NCBI RefSeq assembly: GCF_902506575.1
Contig: NZ_LR732544.1
Coordinates: forward strand, 4,506,553 to 4,545,455
DNA: 38,903 bases
Direction: 5' to 3'
Source of the DNA: Streptomyces mexicanus
GTDB taxonomy: Bacteria > Actinomycetota > Actinomycetes > Streptomycetales > Streptomycetaceae
A model generated the notes under the pieces. That model was given only the letters and a program-made list of their open reading frames with translations. It did no database searches and had not been told where the DNA came from. The first letter of the stretch is position 1. Each line of letters starts with the position of its first letter. Position numbers and translations under genes: made by a program. Positions 22,385 to 30,972 of this stretch are shown here, one piece after another.

Positions 22385-25300
22385 TCAGCGGTGGGGGGTG
22401 GCGACCGGGGTGGTGTCCAGCAGTTCCAGGGCCAGTTCGATGGCGGTGTCCATCTCCACGTGCCGGCCCTCGGCCCAGTCCATCGGGGTGCGCAGGGACT
22501 CGATGTCCGGGCTGACGCCGTGGTTCTCCACGGACCAGCCGTAGGCGTCGAACCAGGCCGCGTTCATCGGCACGGTGATGACCGTGCCGTCGCCCAGGCG
22601 GTGCCGGCCGGTCATGCCGACCACCCCGCCCCAGGTGCGCTGGCCGACCACCGGTCCCAGCTTCAGCAGCTTGAACGCCGCGGTGATCATGTCGCCGTCG
22701 GAGGAGGTCGCCTCGTCGGCGAGCGCCACGATCGGGCCGCGGGGCGCGTTGGAGGTGTACGACACCGGCTGGGCGTTGCGGGTCAGGTCCCAGCCGAGGA
22801 TGGTGCGGGTCAGCTTCTCGATGACCAGCTCGCTGATGTGGCCGCCGGCGTTGCCGCGCACGTCCACGATGAGCGCCGGGCGGGAGATCTCCATGCGCAC
22901 GTCCCGGTTGAACTGCGCCCAGCCCGAGCCGCCCAGGTCGGGGATGTGCAGATAGCCGCAGCGGCCGCCGCTCAACTCGCGGACGACGGCGCGGCGTTTG
23001 GCCACCCAGTCCTGGTAGCGCAGCGGCCGGTCGTCGATGAGGGGGACGACCGCGACCCGGCGGGGCGGCCCGTCGCCGTCACCGGGGTCGAACGTCAGCT
23101 CCACGGTCGTCCCGCCGGACCCGGCCAGCAGCGGGTCCGGGCCCGCCACCGGGTCCACCGGGCGGCCGTCGACGTGGGTGAGCACCGCGCCCGCGCGGAT
23201 GCCGGTGCCGGCCAGCGGGGAGCGGGCCCGGGAGTCGGAGGAGTCGCCGAGCAGGATCCGCTTGACCACCCAGCGCCCGTCGCGGCACACCAGGTTGGCG
23301 CCGAGCAGGCCCTGCCAGCGCTGGTACTGCGCCGGTCCCTCGTTGCGGCGGGCGGCGGCGACGTAGGCGTGGGAGGTGCCCAGCTCGCCCAGCACCTCGC
23401 GCAGCAGGTCGGCGAACTCGTCCGGGGAGGCCACCTGTTCGACCAGGGGACGGTACTGGGCGAGCACCCCGTCCCAGTCGATGCCGCTCATCCCGGGGTC
23501 CCAGAAGTAGGCCCGGATCAGCCGGCCCGCCTCCTCGTACGCCTGCCGCCACTCGGCGCCCGGGTCGACCACGGGCATGATGCGGCGTACGTCGATCCAG
23601 GTGGTGGTGTCGCTGTCGCCGATCTCGGTGGACGGCACCGCGCGCAGGTCGCCCTCGTCGACCACGACCAGCCGGGTGCCGTCGCCGCTGACCGCGAACC
23701 AGTCCAGGTGGCCGACCAGTTCGGACTTCTTCGCCTTGCCGAGGTTGAAGTGCTCCAGCGTGGGCCGGCCGGTGGTGTCGTCGGGGTTGGCGAACGTCTC
23801 GCCCAGCGCCCCGGAGATCGGCCAGCGCAGCCAGACCAGGCCGCCGCCCGCGACCGGGGCCAGCGCCGAGTACTTGGAGGCGATGACCGGGAAGGGCGTC
23901 ACGCGCATCTCCAGCCCCTCCACCTCCACGGTGGCCGCACCGGGTTCGCCGGCCTCCTCCTCCAGCGGGTCCAGGCCGCCGGCGGCCGGCCGGCCCTCGG
24001 GATTGAGGGCGAACGGCGAGGGGGTCGCTGAGGACAGCGGCACCAGGTAGGGCTTGCAGCCCAGCGGGAAGGACAGGTCGCCGGTGTGCACGTCGTACAC
24101 CGGGTCGAAGCCGCGCCAGGACAGGAAGGCCAGGTAGCGGCCGTCCCGGGTGAAGACCGGGTTCTCGTCCTCGAAGCGGCCGTTGGTGACGTCCACGACG
24201 AGGCGGTCCTTGATCCGGGCCATCTTGATCTGCCGCAGCGTGCGGCCGATGCCGGGGTGCGACCAGGTCAGCCAGGCCCCGTCCGGGGAGAAGGCGAGGT
24301 CGCGCACGGGGCCGTTGTCCGACCGGACCAGCTCGGTGACCGGCCCGCCGGTCGTCTCGGAGTCCTCGTCGCTCTCACTGCTCTCGGTGGTCCCGCCGGC
24401 CTCGGCGGCCTCCTGCTCCGCCTGGGACACGTCGAGCAGCAGCAGCCGTCCGTCGTCGGCGGCCGGGGCGAGGCGTTCGCCGTCGGGGTCGGAAACCATC
24501 TCCAGGACGCGGCCCGGCTGTCCGGAGGCGAGCCGGCGGGGCGGGCGGGCGCCGCTGGCGCGCGGCAGGTGGGCGATCTCGACGGCGTCCTCGCCGTCGG
24601 CGTCGGGGACGTAGGCGAGCCTGCCGCTCTCCCCGAGCATCTCCGGCAGGCGGACGCGGACGCCGGGCGTGTCGGTGAGGGTGCGGGCGGGGCCGTCGCG
24701 GTGGGTCAGCCAGTACAGCGAGCCGCGGACGACGACGGCGCTGGCCCGGCCGGTCTCGTCGACGGACAGGCCGTCCAGGGTCTGCGCGGCGGGCGCCGGG
24801 TAGGGGCGGCGGCCCGCCCGGGGGCCGCTCAGCCGTACGGTCAGCTTGCGCGGCTCGGAGTCCGGGGAGAGGTCGTCCACGATCCACAGCTCGCCCGCGC
24901 ACTGGTAGACCACGCGGCTGCCGTCGCTGGCGGCGTGCCGGGCGTAGAAGGCGTCGTGGTCGGTGTGGCGGCGCCGGCCGGTGCCGTCGTGGGCGCAGGA
25001 GTAGAGGTTGCCGACGCCCTCGTGGTCGGAGAGGAAGGCGATCCGGCCGCCGACGAACATCGGGCAGGCCAGGTGGCCGCCGATGTCGGGCAGCAGTCGC
25101 CGCCCGTGCAGCCACAACCGGCCCATGGCGCCGCCCCGGTAGCGCTTCCAGGAAGCGGGTTCGTGCGGCGGGGTGCCGGTCAGCAGCAGGGTCCTGCGCT
25201 CCCCGCCGAGGTCGGCGACCTGTAGGTCGCTGACCGGCCCCCAGGGCAGCTTGCGGCCGGGGGAGCCGTCGGTGTCCACCTTGTAGGCCCAGGTGAAGTA

Positions 25301-25645
25301 CGAGAACGGCTCGCTCTGCGAGGTGACGGCGAGGATCTCGGTGCGGTCGTGCTCGTCGGGCGGGCTCCAGCCGCACACCCGGGTGTCGGTGCTGCCCCAG
25401 TACGTCAGCCGGCGGCCCGGCCCCCCGTCCACCGGGACGAGGTGGATCTCGGGCGCCAGGCTGCGCCAGCTCGTGTAGGCGATGTGGCGGCCGTCGGGCG
25501 AGAAGCGGGGGTGCCCGGTCTTGGTGCGGTCCACGGTGAGCCGCCAGGCCCGGCCGGCGCCGTCCAGCGGCGCCAGCCAGAGGTCGTCCTCGGCCACGAA
25601 ACACAGCAGATCGCCGCTGAGGTGCGGCAGGCGCAGATAGCTCAC
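22385..25645 (-). CDS. Tricorn-type protease (S41 family peptidase)
   Basis: A 1086-residue homologue of archaeal Tricorn, a cytosolic self-compartmentalising peptidase that trims peptides released by the proteasome. The N-terminal two thirds are beta-propeller repeats (for example GHPRFSPDGRHIAYTSW and VFTRDGRYLAFLSWRG). A PDZ domain (RAGAVLTHVDGRPVDP) and the S41 core follow. Catalytic residues by alignment of motifs are Ser758-His759 (ELGTSHAYV), the nucleophile Ser982 (SSDGDM) and Glu1040 (WSVENHGVSPD). The start GTG 25645 gives the usual N terminus SYLRLPHLSGD. The gene is transcribed away from the tetR-mmpL pair. Actinobacteria have proteasomes, so the peptide-trimming role is plausible. 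Confidence 0.92.
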   Translation of the reverse strand: MSYLRLPHLSGDLLCFVAEDDLWLAPLDGAGRAWRLTVDRTKTGHPRFSPDGRHIAYTSWRSLAPEIHLVPVDGGPGRRLTYWGSTDTRVCGWSPPDEHDRTEILAVTSQSEPFSYFTWAYKVDTDGSPGRKLPWGPVSDLQVADLGGERRTLLLTGTPPHEPASWKRYRGGAMGRLWLHGRRLLPDIGGHLACPMFVGGRIAFLSDHEGVGNLYSCAHDGTGRRRHTDHDAFYARHAASDGSRVVYQCAGELWIVDDLSPDSEPRKLTVRLSGPRAGRRPYPAPAAQTLDGLSVDETGRASAVVVRGSLYWLTHRDGPARTLTDTPGVRVRLPEMLGESGRLAYVPDADGEDAVEIAHLPRASGARPPRRLASGQPGRVLEMVSDPDGERLAPAADDGRLLLLDVSQAEQEAAEAGGTTESSESDEDSETTGGPVTELVRSDNGPVRDLAFSPDGAWLTWSHPGIGRTLRQIKMARIKDRLVVDVTNGRFEDENPVFTRDGRYLAFLSWRGFDPVYDVHTGDLSFPLGCKPYLVPLSSATPSPFALNPEGRPAAGGLDPLEEEAGEPGAATVEVEGLEMRVTPFPVIASKYSALAPVAGGGLVWLRWPISGALGETFANPDDTTGRPTLEHFNLGKAKKSELVGHLDWFAVSGDGTRLVVVDEGDLRAVPSTEIGDSDTTTWIDVRRIMPVVDPGAEWRQAYEEAGRLIRAYFWDPGMSGIDWDGVLAQYRPLVEQVASPDEFADLLREVLGELGTSHAYVAAARRNEGPAQYQRWQGLLGANLVCRDGRWVVKRILLGDSSDSRARSPLAGTGIRAGAVLTHVDGRPVDPVAGPDPLLAGSGGTTVELTFDPGDGDGPPRRVAVVPLIDDRPLRYQDWVAKRRAVVRELSGGRCGYLHIPDLGGSGWAQFNRDVRMEISRPALIVDVRGNAGGHISELVIEKLTRTILGWDLTRNAQPVSYTSNAPRGPIVALADEATSSDGDMITAAFKLLKLGPVVGQRTWGGVVGMTGRHRLGDGTVITVPMNAAWFDAYGWSVENHGVSPDIESLRTPMDWAEGRHVEMDTAIELALELLDTTPVATPHR

Positions 25646-25681
25646 CTACCCATGCTTCGTCCGGGCCGGGAGGCCAGCAAC

Positions 25682-25837
25682 TCGTACGAAAACCCAGGCG
25701 AACCCATGCGTATTTATGCGCACCCGACAGACGTGACCCACCCCACGTACGAAACCGTTTCGTTTCGATCGCGCGGTGGGATACATTCATCTCGTACGAA
25801 TACTCGTGGCGAGGACCTCGTGCGAGGACTCGCACGA
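25682..25837. promoter_or_regulatory. Operator-rich divergent region: TCGTACGA boxes and two palindromes
   Basis: TCGTACGA occurs at 25682-25689 and 25792-25799, with a variant ACGTACGA at 25745-25752. Overlapping the middle copy is a perfect inverted repeat ACGAAAC-C-GTTTCGT (25749-25763), and further on TCGTGCGAG-GA-CTCGCACGA (25818-25837). These lie between the protease and the TetR gene and are candidate operators of the TetR protein. TACATT (about 25782) could be a -10 for tetR. No gene is seen in 25646-25889. Confidence 0.55.
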
Positions 25838-25889
25838 CGAACCTGACCCTGGGACGAGCCCAGTCGTGGCGGAGCGGAAAGGCGGGCCG

Positions 25890-26531
25890 ATGGCCGAGGC
25901 AGCCAAGGGCGCGGCGGCAGCCGCTCCAGTGGAGCCGGTGTCCGCGCCGGCGCGCCGCAGCCGGATCACGCCCGAGCGCGAGGCCGAGCTGTACGAGGCC
26001 GTGCTCGACCTGCTCCGCGAGGTCGGCTACGACGCCCTCACCATGGACGCCGTGGCCGCCCGCACCCGCTCCAGCAAGGCCACGCTCTACCGCCAGTGGG
26101 GCGGCAAGGCCGAGCTGGTGGTCAAGGCCGTCCGGCACGGCAAGCCCGGCAAGGCCGGCGGGATCGACACCGGCTCGCTGCGCGGTGACCTGCACGCCCT
26201 GGTGGCCCGGGAGGACGACTGCGTCATGGAGCAGAACTCCGCGCTGATGCGCGGTCTGGCCATGGCGATGCACGCCAACCCCGACCTCAGACAGGCCTTC
26301 AGGGAACAGCTCATCGAACCGGAGACCGGCGAGTTCCAGCGGCTGCTGCGGCGCGCCGTCGACCGGGGCGAGATCCGGGCCGACTGCCCGGCACTGGACT
26401 TCGTGGTGCACATGCTGGCCGGCGGGTTCGCCGTCCGCGCGCTGATCGAGGACCAGCCGCCCACGCAGGAATTCCTTCGTTCGTACATCGACGCCGTGGT
26501 CCTCCCCGCCCTCGGCGTGACCACGTCCTGA
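25890..26531 (+). CDS. TetR/AcrR family transcriptional regulator
   Basis: 213 residues from ATG 25890. An Ala/Pro-rich leader of about 25 residues precedes the HTH: REAELYEAVLDLLREVGY then LTMDAVAARTRSSKATLYRQW, the TetR recognition helix region. The C-terminal ligand domain contains HANPDLRQAFREQLIEPETGEF and resembles the TetR_C_11/16 type. It lies 117 bases before the mmpL gene on the same strand and probably represses it and itself through the boxes at 25682-25837. The ligand is unknown. Confidence 0.87.
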   Translation: MAEAAKGAAAAAPVEPVSAPARRSRITPEREAELYEAVLDLLREVGYDALTMDAVAARTRSSKATLYRQWGGKAELVVKAVRHGKPGKAGGIDTGSLRGDLHALVAREDDCVMEQNSALMRGLAMAMHANPDLRQAFREQLIEPETGEFQRLLRRAVDRGEIRADCPALDFVVHMLAGGFAVRALIEDQPPTQEFLRSYIDAVVLPALGVTTS

Positions 26532-26648
26532 TCCCTGAACCCTGACGGGTCCCCCGTCCCTCGTAGCACCTGACGCGGCCGCTCACGTCGTCGGGCTGAT
26601 CACCCCTGCCCAGTTCCACCCCAACGACCTGACCGGGAGTACGCCCCC

Positions 26649-28886
26649 GTGGCCACGTTCCTGTACAAACTAGGCCGGATCGCCTTCCGGCGGCGGCACT
26701 TCGTCGCGCTGATATGGGTGGCGCTGCTGACGCTCGCCGGCGTCGGCGCCGCCACCGCACCCCCCGCCGGCAGCACCTCCTTCTCCATCCCCGGCACCGA
26801 GGCCCAGCGCGCCTTCGACCTGCTGGAGCAGCGCTTCCCGGGCGCGAGCGCCGACGGGGCGACCGCGCGGGTGGTGTTCAAGGCGCCCGGCGGCCAGAAG
26901 ATGACCGACGCCGCCCCCAAGGCCGCCGTGGAGAAGACCGTCAAGGAGCTGTCCGGCGGCTCCGAGGTGGCCTCCGTCGCCGACCCCTACACCGGGCACG
27001 CCGTCAGCAAGGACGGCACCGTCGCGTACGCGTCGGTGAAGTACAAGGTCTCCGGCATGGAGCTGGAGGACTCCTCCCGCACCGCCCTGAAGGACGCCGC
27101 GCAGGACGCGCGGGACGCCGGGCTCACCGTGGAGATCGGCGGTGACGCGCTCAGCGCCGCGCCCGAGACCGGTGCGACCGAGGTCATCGGCATCGTCATC
27201 GCCGCCGTCGTGCTCGTCATCACCTTCGGCTCGCTGCTGGCCGCCGGGCTGCCCCTGCTGACCGCGCTCATCGGCGTCGGCATCGGCGTGTGCACGGTCA
27301 CCGCCCTCGCCCACGCCCTCGACCTGGGCTCCACCACCTCCACCCTGGCCTCGATGATCGGCCTGGCCGTCGGCATCGACTACGCCCTGTTCATCGTCTC
27401 CCGCTACCGCGCCGAACTCGCCGAGGGGCACACCCGGGAGGAAGCGGCCGGGCGGGCCGCGGGCACCGCGGGCTCCGCGGTGGTCTTCGCGGGCCTGACC
27501 GTCGTCATCGCCCTGGTCGGCCTGTCCGTCGTGAACATCCCGATGCTGACGAAGATGGGTGTCGCGGCGGCCGGCACGGTCGTCGTCGCCGTCCTCATCG
27601 CGCTGACGATGATCCCGGCGCTGCTCGGCTACGCGGGCCGCAGGGTCAAGCCGGCCGGCCAGAAGAGCCGGCTGCTGGGCGGCGGCCGGGCCGCGCGCAC
27701 GCCCGCCCGCCCCAACATGGGCACCCGCTGGGCGAGCTTCGTCGTCCGCCGGCCCGTCGCCGTGCTGCTGCTCGGCGTGATCGGCCTGGGCGCCGCCGCC
27801 GTCCCCGCCGCCTCCCTCGAACTGGGCCTGCCCGACGACGGCTCGCAGCCCGTCTCCACCACCCAGCGCCGCGCCTACGACCTGCTCTCCGAGGGCTTCG
27901 GGCCCGGCTTCAACGGCCCGCTGATGGTCGTCGTCGACGCCAAGGACAGCGACCGCCCCAAGGCCGCCTTCACCGAGGTGACCGACGCGATCAAGTCCCT
28001 GCCCGACGTCGTCACGGTGACCCCGGCCCAGGCCAACAAGGCCGGTGACACGGCGACGGTGACGGTCGTGCCGAAGTCCAAGCCGTCCTCGGCCGGCACC
28101 GAGGACCTGGTGCACGCCATCCGCGGCGCCGGCGCCGGCATCACCGCGAAGACGGACGCGAAGGTGCTGGTCACCGGCTCCACGGCGATGAACATCGACG
28201 TCTCGCAGAAGCTCAACGACGCCCTGCTGCCCTATCTGGCCCTGGTCGTCGGCCTCGCCTTCCTGCTGCTGATCGTGGTGTTCCGCTCGGTGCTGGTGCC
28301 GCTGAAGGCGGCGCTCGGCTTCCTGCTGAGCGTGCTCGCCGCGCTCGGCGCGGTGGTCGCCGTCTTCCAGTGGGGCTGGCTGTCCGGCCTGATGGGCGTG
28401 GAGCAGACCGGTCCGGTCATGTCGATGATGCCGATCTTCATGGTGGGCGTCGTCTTCGGCCTGGCCATGGACTACGAGGTGTTCCTCGTGACCCGCATGC
28501 GCGAGGCCCACGTCCACGGGGAGAAGCCCAGCCAGGCCGTCGTCACCGGCTTCCGGCACGGCGCCCGGGTCGTCACCGCGGCCGCGGTCATCATGATCGC
28601 CGTCTTCTCCGGCTTCATCGGCTCCAGCGAGTCGATGATCAAGATGATCGGTTTCGGCCTGGCGATCGCCGTCTTCTTCGACGCGTTCATCGTGCGCATG
28701 GCCATCGTCCCGGCGGTCCTGGCCCTGCTCGGGCGCAGGGCCTGGTGGCTGCCGAAGTGGCTGGAGCGCGTCCTGCCGAACGTGGACGTGGAGGGCGAGG
28801 GCCTGCGCGCGCAGTCGCCCGCCGGCGCCCGGGACGCCGACCCCGACGCGGACCCGGACGGGCAGCGCGAACTCGTGCGCGCCTGA
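26649..28886 (+). CDS. MMPL family (RND-type) transporter
   Basis: A 745-residue membrane transporter with the two-fold MMPL layout: an N-terminal membrane segment, a large extracytoplasmic loop, five helices, then the same again. Characteristic stretches are IGLAVGIDYALFIVSRYR in the first half and GVVFGLAMDYEVFLVTRMRE in the second, each with the membrane Asp-Tyr pair used for proton coupling. MMPL proteins export lipids, siderophores or drugs; the substrate here is not readable. The start GTG 26649 has GGGAG (26635-26639) upstream. A Gly/Asp-rich tail ends the protein. It probably forms an operon with the preceding TetR regulator. Confidence 0.9.
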   Translation: MATFLYKLGRIAFRRRHFVALIWVALLTLAGVGAATAPPAGSTSFSIPGTEAQRAFDLLEQRFPGASADGATARVVFKAPGGQKMTDAAPKAAVEKTVKELSGGSEVASVADPYTGHAVSKDGTVAYASVKYKVSGMELEDSSRTALKDAAQDARDAGLTVEIGGDALSAAPETGATEVIGIVIAAVVLVITFGSLLAAGLPLLTALIGVGIGVCTVTALAHALDLGSTTSTLASMIGLAVGIDYALFIVSRYRAELAEGHTREEAAGRAAGTAGSAVVFAGLTVVIALVGLSVVNIPMLTKMGVAAAGTVVVAVLIALTMIPALLGYAGRRVKPAGQKSRLLGGGRAARTPARPNMGTRWASFVVRRPVAVLLLGVIGLGAAAVPAASLELGLPDDGSQPVSTTQRRAYDLLSEGFGPGFNGPLMVVVDAKDSDRPKAAFTEVTDAIKSLPDVVTVTPAQANKAGDTATVTVVPKSKPSSAGTEDLVHAIRGAGAGITAKTDAKVLVTGSTAMNIDVSQKLNDALLPYLALVVGLAFLLLIVVFRSVLVPLKAALGFLLSVLAALGAVVAVFQWGWLSGLMGVEQTGPVMSMMPIFMVGVVFGLAMDYEVFLVTRMREAHVHGEKPSQAVVTGFRHGARVVTAAAVIMIAVFSGFIGSSESMIKMIGFGLAIAVFFDAFIVRMAIVPAVLALLGRRAWWLPKWLERVLPNVDVEGEGLRAQSPAGARDADPDADPDGQRELVRA

Positions 28887-28933
28887 CCGGAACACGCCGG
28901 TGAACCGCTCGTGACGTGCGGGGAAGGCAACTG

Positions 28934-29118
28934 GGGCCTGTCCGGCGGATCAAGACGCAGGGAACTCACGGCGACTGATCTGCCCAGGTGAGCGGGGCAT
29001 GGTGGGTCCCTGTGCAAGGCGGAGGAGGGAGTCGACGCGGAGCGTCGAGGACCGACGACAACGCCGCAGAGGGGCGCGCCAGGCCCCGCGTCTGCGGCAT
29101 GATCCGCCGGACAGGCCC
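28934..29118. mobile_element. MITE-like element with 19-bp perfect terminal inverted repeats
   Basis: GGGCCTGTCCGGCGGATCA (28934-28952) is repeated exactly inverted at 29100-29118, bounding a 185-bp non-coding sequence. Such ends resemble those of Streptomyces IS elements, so a non-autonomous derivative mobilised in trans is likely. No clear target duplication is visible (CTG left, TAG right). It fills most of the gap between mmpL and ybaK. Confidence 0.75.
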
Positions 29119-29124
29119 TAGCCT
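29119..29124 (+). promoter_or_regulatory. Candidate -10 of a leaderless ybaK transcript
   Basis: TAGCCT starts one base after the MITE's right end and is eight bases before the ATG at 29133. Transcription would start at or within two bases of the start codon, and no ribosome-binding site is present. Any -35 would have to lie inside the MITE; none is obvious. Confidence 0.4.
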
Positions 29125-29132
29125 GCCCTTCC

Positions 29133-29648
29133 ATGACGACACCTTCCGCTTCCGCGTCCTCCGCCTCGGCGGCCCACCCCCGGTTCGCCGAGGCGCTGCG
29201 CACCCTGGGCCTCGGCGAGCTGCTCGCCGAGGTCCGCGCGTTTCCCGAGGCCACCCGGACCGCCGCCGAGGCGGCGGCGGCCATCGGCTGCGAGCTGAGC
29301 CAGATCTGCAAGTCGCTGATCTTCGCCGCCGACGACGTGCCGGTGCTGGTCCTCATGGACGGGGCCTCGCGCGTGGACGTCGAGCGGGTGCGCCAGGAGC
29401 TGGGCGCGGCGAAGGTCACCCGGGCCAAGGCCGAGGTCGTACGGGAGACCACCGGGTACGCCATCGGCGGCGTGCCCCCCTTCGGGCACCGCACCCGCAC
29501 CCGCGTGCTCGCCGACCGGGGGCTGCTCGACCACGACGTGGTCTGGGCCGCCGCCGGAACCCCGTACACCGTCTTCCCGATGGACCCCAAGGCGCTCGTC
29601 GCGCAGGCCGGCGGCACCCTCGTGGACGTGCGCGAGCGCACGGCGTGA
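29133..29648 (+). CDS. ybaK: YbaK/EbsC-type aminoacyl-tRNA deacylase
   Basis: A 171-residue trans-editing domain protein expected to hydrolyse mischarged tRNA (Cys-tRNA-Pro type) or a related aminoacyl-tRNA. Family motifs include CELSQICKSLIFAADD with the conserved lysine, KVTRAKAEVVRETTGYAIGGVPPFGH and AAGTPYTVFPMDPKAL. ATG 29133 lies 14 bases after the MITE-like element, and no ribosome-binding site is seen. Its stop overlaps the next gene's start (GTGA), so the two are coupled. Confidence 0.9.
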   Translation: MTTPSASASSASAAHPRFAEALRTLGLGELLAEVRAFPEATRTAAEAAAAIGCELSQICKSLIFAADDVPVLVLMDGASRVDVERVRQELGAAKVTRAKAEVVRETTGYAIGGVPPFGHRTRTRVLADRGLLDHDVVWAAAGTPYTVFPMDPKALVAQAGGTLVDVRERTA

Positions 29649-30490
29649 CGCCGCTCGTCACCGCGGCGGTGCTGCTGGCGGCGGTCACCCACGCCAGCTG
29701 GAACGCGATCGCGCACCGGATCACCGACAAGCTGGTCGGGTTCACGCTCATCGCGGGCGGCGGACTGCTCATCGGGCTGGTGCTCATCCCGTTCACCGCT
29801 CTCCCGGCGGCCGCCGCCTGGCCGTACCTGCTCGCCTCGGCGGCCGTCCACGTCCTGTACTACGCGCTGCTGATGACGTCCTTCCGGCTCGGGGACTTCG
29901 GCCAGGCGTACCCGATCGCGCGCGGCACCGCGCCGCTCGTCGTCACCGGGCTCGCCGCGCTGTTCGCGCACGAGGTGCCCGACGGCTGGGCGGCGGCGGG
30001 CGTCGCGCTGTCCTGCGCGGGGCTCACCGGCGTCGCCCTGTGGGGGCTGCGCGGACGGCGGCCCGACTGGGCGGCGATCGGGGCCGCGCTGGCGACCGGG
30101 CTGACCATCGCCGGGTACACGGTGGTCGACGGGCTCGGCGTGCGCGCCTCCGGATCGTCGCTCGGGTACATCGCCTGGCTGATGGCCCTTCAGGGCGTGG
30201 TGATCCCCGCCTGGGCGACGACGCGTTGGCGCGGCCGGACGTCCGCGATGCTGCGGCCGTACGCCGCGGTCGGGCTGCTCGGGGCCGCGCTGTCCGTGAC
30301 GGCGTACGCGCTGGTGCTGTGGGCGCAGACCCGGGCCGAACTCGCCCCGATCGCGGCCCTGCGTGAGTCCTCCATCCTGGTGGGCGCGGCGATCGGCGCG
30401 GTGTTCTTCAAGGAGCGCTTCGGGGCGCCGCGCATCGCCGCGGCCGGCCTGCTGGTCGTGGGCATCGGGCTGATGCTGCACAGCGGTTGA
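29645..30490 (+). CDS. EamA/DMT family transporter
   Basis: A 281-residue membrane protein with about ten hydrophobic segments and two EamA-like halves, starting MTPLVTAAVLLAAVTHASWNA. The first half ends near SCAGLTGVALWGLRGRR, and the second contains ALRESSILVGAAIGAVFFKERFG, a typical EamA stretch. Substrates of such DMT carriers are often amino acids or metabolites; this one is unknown. GTG 29645 overlaps the ybaK stop. Confidence 0.87.
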   Translation: MTPLVTAAVLLAAVTHASWNAIAHRITDKLVGFTLIAGGGLLIGLVLIPFTALPAAAAWPYLLASAAVHVLYYALLMTSFRLGDFGQAYPIARGTAPLVVTGLAALFAHEVPDGWAAAGVALSCAGLTGVALWGLRGRRPDWAAIGAALATGLTIAGYTVVDGLGVRASGSSLGYIAWLMALQGVVIPAWATTRWRGRTSAMLRPYAAVGLLGAALSVTAYALVLWAQTRAELAPIAALRESSILVGAAIGAVFFKERFGAPRIAAAGLLVVGIGLMLHSG

Positions 30491-30642
30491 CGGCGATCCG
30501 CCGCCGCGCCGGTCGCCTGTCCTGTTGTCGCGCCGGCCGTCGCGTCGTTGGCCAAACCCGCGCCCACGGGCCGCCCGGTCCGGTGCTGCACGCGGCTGGG
30601 GAAAGGCGCACCCTGGAAGCAGGTCTTCCGGAGGTGATGGTC

Positions 30643-30918
30643 ATGATGAAGACCGCTGTGGGATGGCACGTCGAACTCGAATTCAAGGAGGACGACCAGC
30701 ACACCAAAGCCGCCGCGCTGGTGCGCCTGCCCGACGGCAGCGAGATCCGCGGGCACGGGCGGGCCAGCCGGTTCCGCACCGACGCCAACCAGCCGCGGGT
30801 CGGCGAGGAGATCGCCGGGGCGCGGGCGCTCAACGAACTCGCCATGCAACTGCTCGACAAGGCGCACGAGGAGATCGACCAGGCCTCGGGCCGTACGTCC
30901 CAGCCGATCCACATCTGA
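30643..30918 (+). CDS. DUF1876 domain-containing protein
   Basis: A 91-residue soluble protein matching the actinobacterial DUF1876 pattern: KTAVGWHVELEFKEDDQHTKAAALVRLPDG, then HGRASRFRTDANQPRVGEEIAGARAL and a helical end. Its function is not established. I choose ATG 30643 (MMKTAVGW) because GGAGG at 30630-30634 is eight bases upstream; ATG 30637 and 30646 are in frame. The preceding 150 bases hold only its promoter region. Confidence 0.85.
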   Translation: MMKTAVGWHVELEFKEDDQHTKAAALVRLPDGSEIRGHGRASRFRTDANQPRVGEEIAGARALNELAMQLLDKAHEEIDQASGRTSQPIHI

Positions 30919-30972
30919 GCCCCCGCCCACCCGCCGGGCCGGGCACCGCGGACGCCGGCGCGGCGCCCGTGC

